Of a stretch of DNA of 7,470 bases, positions 4,300-7,470 are shown in pieces (the first letter of the stretch is position 1; every line of letters starts with the position of its first letter). Below the pieces are notes generated by a model. That model saw only the letters and a list, made by a program, of their open reading frames with translations. It did not search any database and was not told the origin of the DNA. Made by a program: the position numbers and the translations under genes. The stretch lies in the NCBI GenBank assembly GCA_023415205.1, contig JAEZLR010000025.1:1-7470 (forward strand), in the 5' to 3' direction. Source of the stretch: Bacillota bacterium (GTDB lineage: Bacteria; Bacillota; Clostridia; DSM-8532).

Positions 4300-6087
4300 T
4301 CAAATATCAAATGCTCTTTCAACTATCTTACGCCATTCTTCGGGAATATCACTCCATTTTTCTCCCCACTTATTAACAATACTATAAGCTGTATATGGTT
4401 TCTCTGAAGTCGGTGCAGCATATCCAAGTACATCTTCAATACATTCTTTGAGTTGAATTACATTTTCCGACCCCACTATATCACTAATGGGCTTATTAAA
4501 CATTTCTGCTTTTGTAACTCCTGCATCCCTATCATGTATAACAAAAGGGTTTATTCCAAAGCTTTTTAAATATTTTGATAATCCAATTATTGAGGCTTTG
4601 CCTCTCGCTCTAATAACTTCTGTTTTTGATAAGACAGCTAATCTCCTCTCCTTTTCAAGTCGTTTGAGAGTTTCACGAATAACTATTTCTTCGGTGTCAC
4701 CCTCAACTATAACAATTCGCTTAGTAAAAAAGACTCTTGAAATATAATCATCGATTTTCATAATCATTTTTACATAATCTTTATCATCAACTTGAAGTTC
4801 AACAAATTTATCTGTGACATTAAAAGGTTCGACCAGAATGGAATTACCAGAATGAGAAAATCTATTTAGAACTTGTCTAGGTTTTCTTGATAAATCGATT
4901 AGATATGGAGAATGTGTTGTTGCAATTATTTGAGAATTTTCAGATGATAATTCATAAATAGTATCTCGCATTTGATTAGCCGCTGATGGATGAAGATAAA
5001 TCTCTGGTTCTTCAAAGCCAATAATTATTGAGCGTGCACAATCTTTGTCCTCTCGTTGTGATAACCATCTTTGACGAAACCTTAAAATCCCAAATACTGC
5101 TGAACGTATCATTCCAGCACCTTGATTGTCGACGCTTGTTTTTATATTGCTTGATAACTCAACCTTGAATGTTGGTTTTAAAGATTTATCAGGATCACTT
5201 AAATCAGCTTGAGCATGAATCTTTGATTCTGGGAATATATTCGAAATAACAGTATTTAATTCTAAAATCATTTTTCCAAATTGTGATGATTCATCGGATG
5301 GATCTAGCTCTTTTGCAAGGTCATTTAAGAATTTTTGTGCTTGCTTATAATTTTCAGAACATCCCCGGACATCTTCAAAAAGCTCGTTAAGAGTTTTTTG
5401 AAGGACACCATTTCCCGATATTTCATTAGCCCCTATATCAGCTGGTATGATGATATACCGAGGCATCCTACTCAATACTACGCCTGGAATACCTCCTGGG
5501 TTTTGAAACCATTTTTCTTCCGTTCCAATATCCCAGAGTTCATCAAAATATTCTAGCTTTACCTTCTGGGCAGGCGTAATTTTCTTATCAATGTCATCAA
5601 ATACTTCCTTCACAACATCTTCTGCTACTCCTGCAGCAATTATCTCCTTTGGATATGTAAGATTACTAAATTCTGGTTTGATAACTCGTTCTTTTGTCTT
5701 GATTTCAACAACAACATCTTTCCCTAATTCATATGTTTTCTTATAAGTTATTAATAGACCTGTTTCAGATGTGTCCTTCGGATCATATTCAAATATCCTT
5801 CCCTTAAATCCTCTCCATGTTTTTGCCTCAACTGGGATATCCCTGAACTCACCAGTTAGAATTATCTTATTAAGTATCGTTTTTCTCTCACCGGTTGTTT
5901 CATCGTTTTCACTATAATACTCATCTTCATTAATTCTTAATTTACTTGATAATAAATGACCAATAGCAGTAAGAACTGAGCTTTTCCCTGAGTTATTAGG
6001 CCCGATAAGAAATGTAGCATCACCAAATAGGCATTCTACTGCTTGAAGTCGCTTATAACCTTCGATTTTTAATGAATATAGTCTCAT
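4300..6087 (-). CDS. OLD-family ATPase with TOPRIM nuclease domain
   Basis: This 595-residue protein joins an ABC-type ATPase to a TOPRIM domain, the layout of OLD (overcoming lysogenization defect) nucleases. Walker A is GPNNSGKS (29-36), a signature-like NQGAGMIRSA lies at 321-330, Walker B is IIIGFEEPE (354-362), and the switch histidine is in TTHSPYL (390-396). The TOPRIM part shows IVIVEGDTEE (458-467, Glu462), ARGKAS (494-499) and the acidic pair in HDRDAG (Asp519, Asp521). Family members are ATP-dependent DNA nucleases or nickases, several acting against phage. The gene stands alone, without a GajB-like helicase, so it looks like a class 1 OLD. The ATG at 6087 has AGGAGGT four bases upstream. 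The 77-nt leader holds GATAAT (6111-6116) with TTGGTT 19 bp further up, a weak promoter at best. It fills cassette F and looks intact. Confidence 0.9.
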   Translation of the reverse strand: MRLYSLKIEGYKRLQAVECLFGDATFLIGPNNSGKSSVLTAIGHLLSSKLRINEDEYYSENDETTGERKTILNKIILTGEFRDIPVEAKTWRGFKGRIFEYDPKDTSETGLLITYKKTYELGKDVVVEIKTKERVIKPEFSNLTYPKEIIAAGVAEDVVKEVFDDIDKKITPAQKVKLEYFDELWDIGTEEKWFQNPGGIPGVVLSRMPRYIIIPADIGANEISGNGVLQKTLNELFEDVRGCSENYKQAQKFLNDLAKELDPSDESSQFGKMILELNTVISNIFPESKIHAQADLSDPDKSLKPTFKVELSSNIKTSVDNQGAGMIRSAVFGILRFRQRWLSQREDKDCARSIIIGFEEPEIYLHPSAANQMRDTIYELSSENSQIIATTHSPYLIDLSRKPRQVLNRFSHSGNSILVEPFNVTDKFVELQVDDKDYVKMIMKIDDYISRVFFTKRIVIVEGDTEEIVIRETLKRLEKERRLAVLSKTEVIRARGKASIIGLSKYLKSFGINPFVIHDRDAGVTKAEMFNKPISDIVGSENVIQLKECIEDVLGYAAPTSEKPYTAYSIVNKWGEKWSDIPEEWRKIVERAFDI

Positions 6088-6164
6088 AATAACCTCCTGT
6101 GTATTTAAGAATTATCCTATCAACTTACCTAAGAAAACCAACCCAAGCCAAAACGGGTTGTTTC

Positions 6165-6326
6165 ACATAACGTCCCGGTTTTACGACGCCGTCGAACCGG
6201 ACCAACGGAGCCCTGCTCTTTAGCGGCGCTTGCCGCCCGGTGAGACGGTGTGGGCAGCAATGACTTCATGAACTTCTTTTAACACATACTTCGTGTTTTG
6301 CCCCTTGCGTAAAAGACTTGTTATGT
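6165..6326 (-). repeat. attC: attC7 recombination site with a rebuilt arm (162 bp)
   Basis: The left two thirds match the other sites, but from about 6264 the usual GACCC...GAGCACGCCCGAAGCGTG is replaced by unrelated, longer sequence holding its own small hairpin (AACAC 6281-6285, GTGTT 6293-6297). The inner arm nevertheless reads GCGTAAAAG, which pairs with the left-hand TTTTACG without the missing base seen in attC1 and attC5. The end boxes on the minus strand are ACATAAC and GTTATGT, so the site looks usable. It closes cassette G. Confidence 0.82.
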
Positions 6327-6354
6327 GAAGAACCCCGCACTACAAAGCCATATC

Positions 6355-6981
6355 CTAAACCTTAATCAATGAATTATCAACAATTAGTACTCCATTATTC
6401 TCTATATTCTTAAAAACTAAATTTGGATTTACCGGTGCGTTACTGAACAGATCAGCAGTCTCTCTATCTAAAACACATAAGGGATTTATACAAGGTAAAT
6501 GGCCTTGCTTAATCTGTTTAATGGTAAAAACTCCTCCATCTAGTTCCAGACTGGACTGTACCAGTTCTACTAATCCTGTTTCCCATAATTTTTGTAAAAG
6601 CTGAATTATTGGATAAATTCTACTATAAGAAAAAGCTGTTTCAGCAGTATCTAAGACATCTGATTCAGGTATGATTAGAGATAAATTCACTCGATTGTTT
6701 AAATACATCCAGTATAGACGCATCTCGCTATATTTATCAGTGTTAAGCAAGATTTGTTTATAATCGTGCCTGACATGTTGGGTAAATCCAAGTATAAACT
6801 TCTTCTGTAGAAGTTTTTGATTCCACTCAGTAATCTGCTCCAAAGTCATATTTTCCCCTTCCCAATACCCAGACTTAAACGTAAATCCGGATTGGAAAAA
6901 GACAGAATATACATCACTAACAAAGTTAGGATATAAGATGTTCTTCTTAAAGCTAGCTTCAGTAGAAAAATATGCAGGCAT
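6355..6981 (-). CDS. Hypothetical protein, 208 residues
   Basis: I do not recognise this protein. It appears soluble and globular, with no signal peptide, membrane span or known catalytic motif. Visible features are an aromatic N-terminal part (FFQSGFTFKSGYWEGEN, about 28-44), a helical middle with MRLYWMYLNNRVNLSLIIPES (split around 87-107), an amphipathic stretch at 122-145, and PCINPLCVL with two cysteines (163-171). The ATG at 6981 has AAGGAAGG six bases upstream. It is alone in cassette G, and the leader contains -10-like TATACT and TTGACA elements. The stop lies about 28 bp from attC7. The composition (Trp, Tyr, mixed charges) would suit an immunity or sensor protein, but nothing in the sequence establishes that. 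Confidence 0.78.
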   Translation of the reverse strand: MPAYFSTEASFKKNILYPNFVSDVYSVFFQSGFTFKSGYWEGENMTLEQITEWNQKLLQKKFILGFTQHVRHDYKQILLNTDKYSEMRLYWMYLNNRVNLSLIIPESDVLDTAETAFSYSRIYPIIQLLQKLWETGLVELVQSSLELDGGVFTIKQIKQGHLPCINPLCVLDRETADLFSNAPVNPNLVFKNIENNGVLIVDNSLIKV

Positions 6982-7004
6982 ATTTAACCTTCCTTAATTA
7001 TTTG

Positions 7005-7030
7005 AGTATAATCTTCACAGTCGTTGTCAA
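7005..7030 (-). promoter_or_regulatory. Promoter candidate for the cassette G gene
   Basis: On the minus strand a perfect TTGACA (7025-7030) is followed after only 14 bp by TATACT (7005-7010). That spacing is short; shifting the -35 to AAGTTG gives 17 bp but a poor hexamer. The position, within the 67-nt leader and about 24 nt before the start codon, fits a cassette-borne promoter. Confidence 0.38.
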
Positions 7031-7048
7031 CTTATGTCGGGGTGTTTC

Positions 7049-7184
7049 ACATAACGTTTCGTTTTCACGACGCCAACGAACCGGACCGGCGGAGCCTTTC
7101 CCTTTAGCGGCGCTTGCCGCCCGGTGAGATGGTGTGGCAGCTACGACCCATGAGCACGCCCGAAGTGTGAAAACATTGTTATAC
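7049..7184 (-). repeat. attC: attC8 recombination site (136 bp)
   Basis: The end boxes on the minus strand are GTATAAC and GTTATGT. Arms GTTTTCACG and TGTGAAAAC pair with one mismatch. The apical stem is GGCG/CGCC with a CTTGC loop. It would close a further cassette, H, whose body is interrupted by the insertion sequence 30 bp to the right. Confidence 0.88.
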
Positions 7185-7213
7185 GATGCCACACGACCTA
7201 TAACGCCTTATCA

Positions 7214-7470
7214 GAGTGTGTAAAATGGTTTGTGCTATTGGCTAGAACATGTAAAATATAAGCATGGAGGAAAGCCAATGAGCAAATTATGGACCAAGGA
7301 ACAACTTCGAGCATTCATCAAGGAAAACAATCTTGTCTCTGCAGATGATGCCCAGAAAGCCCTGAAGGAGCTATTCAAGGAAACTTTACAGGAGATGCTG
7401 GAAGCCGAGCTGGATACCGAACTAGGTTATGATAAGGGCGAGAAAGCCGGTAAATCAGCTGACAACAGAC
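7214..7470 (+). mobile_element. Left end of an IS256-family insertion sequence
   Basis: The transposase start and a terminal sequence beginning GAGTGTGTAAAATGG, typical in style of IS256-family ends, mark an element entering just after attC8. The exact outer edge (about 7214) is estimated, because the other inverted repeat and the target duplication lie outside the window. Its base composition is higher in GC than the cassette genes. It points away from the array and separates it from whatever lies on the attI side. Confidence 0.75.
7278..7470 (+). CDS. IS256-family (mutator-type) transposase, N-terminal part
   Basis: The 64 visible residues start MSKLWTKEQLRAFIKENNL and continue with DAQKALKELFKETLQEMLEAELDTELGYDKGEK, the characteristic N-terminal helical region of IS256/mutator transposases common in Bacillota. 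The DDE catalytic residues would lie beyond the window. The ATG at 7278 has GGAGG seven bases upstream. The frame is open to the window edge. It is the only convincing plus-strand gene and is unrelated to the cassette genes. Confidence 0.9.
   Translation, partial: MSKLWTKEQLRAFIKENNLVSADDAQKALKELFKETLQEMLEAELDTELGYDKGEKAGKSADNR

Larger units (their letters stand above)
135..7213 (-). mobile_element. Integron gene-cassette array without visible integrase
   Basis: Eight similar GC-rich attC-type sites alternate with AT-rich genes, all transcribed on the minus strand, each gene ending 17-85 bp or less before the next site. Taking the cut between G and TT of each GTTRRRY box, the cassettes are A 135-1047, fused B+C 1048-2516, D 2517-3206, E 3207-4143, F 4144-6170, G 6171-7054 and the remnant H from 7055. 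The near-uniform attC sequence is typical of sedentary chromosomal integrons, in which one integrase lineage has built the array. No tyrosine recombinase gene and no attI are present here. Gene orientation places attI to the right, past the IS256-family element. The array continues to the left. Confidence 0.88.

Noticed and set aside
4210..4747. Plus-strand frames opposite the OLD gene (4210-4407, 4487-4747)
   Set aside because: They are antisense to strongly conserved OLD motifs and are shadows; the same holds for 5335-5556 and 3694-3891.
129..7184. CRISPR array
   Set aside because: The repeats are about 136 bp, irregularly spaced by 0.4-1.9 kb of coding sequence, and carry attC core boxes; no short regular repeat-spacer pattern or cas gene exists.

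Overview
The window is a tandem array of integron gene cassettes. Eight copies of a GC-rich element of about 136 bp (132-162 bp, one truncated) separate AT-rich genes that all lie on the minus strand. On that strand each element starts with an RYYYAAC box, ends with a GTTRRRY box and has an inverted-repeat interior, which is the architecture of an attC recombination site. The copies are very alike, as in a sedentary chromosomal integron, but no integrase gene or attI site is visible. From the gene orientation, the attI side should lie to the right, beyond an IS256-family element. As seen, this is a cluster of attC sites lacking an integrase.

Host: strong AGGAGG-type ribosome binding sites, low-GC genes, extended -10 promoters, a DUF2691-type protein (a family I know from Bacillus relatives) and an IS256-family transposase all suggest Bacillota, perhaps a clostridial lineage. 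This is inference. Cassettes travel, so the host is better judged from the attC sites and the IS than from the cassette genes. Integron arrays are rarely reported from Bacillota, so the setting would be notable.

Layout, left to right (genes read right to left). Cassette 0: start of a gene with its own promoter (MSFKVTVVIQK; possibly a HicB-like antitoxin). attC1. Cassette A: phd-doc toxin-antitoxin operon with its own promoter and a palindromic operator. attC2. Cassette B: small membrane protein, probably missing its 5' end, fused through a truncated attC3 to cassette C: a protein with a nucleotide-cyclase-like motif pattern. attC4. Cassette D: DUF2691 protein. attC5. Cassette E: a three-TM membrane protein followed by a 50-residue Asn/Lys-rich protein. 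attC6. Cassette F: OLD-family ATPase with a TOPRIM nuclease domain. attC7, with a rebuilt arm. Cassette G: unknown 208-residue protein. attC8. Cassette H: destroyed by the IS256-family insertion.

How it fits together: the toxin-antitoxin cassette(s) probably stabilise the array. The OLD nuclease, the cyclase-like protein and the membrane pair look like candidate defence cargo, which is inference. The most unusual structural signal is that every intact cassette has its own private terminal inverted repeat, running about 9-15 bp beyond the attC core box, with a near-constant mismatch at position 11.
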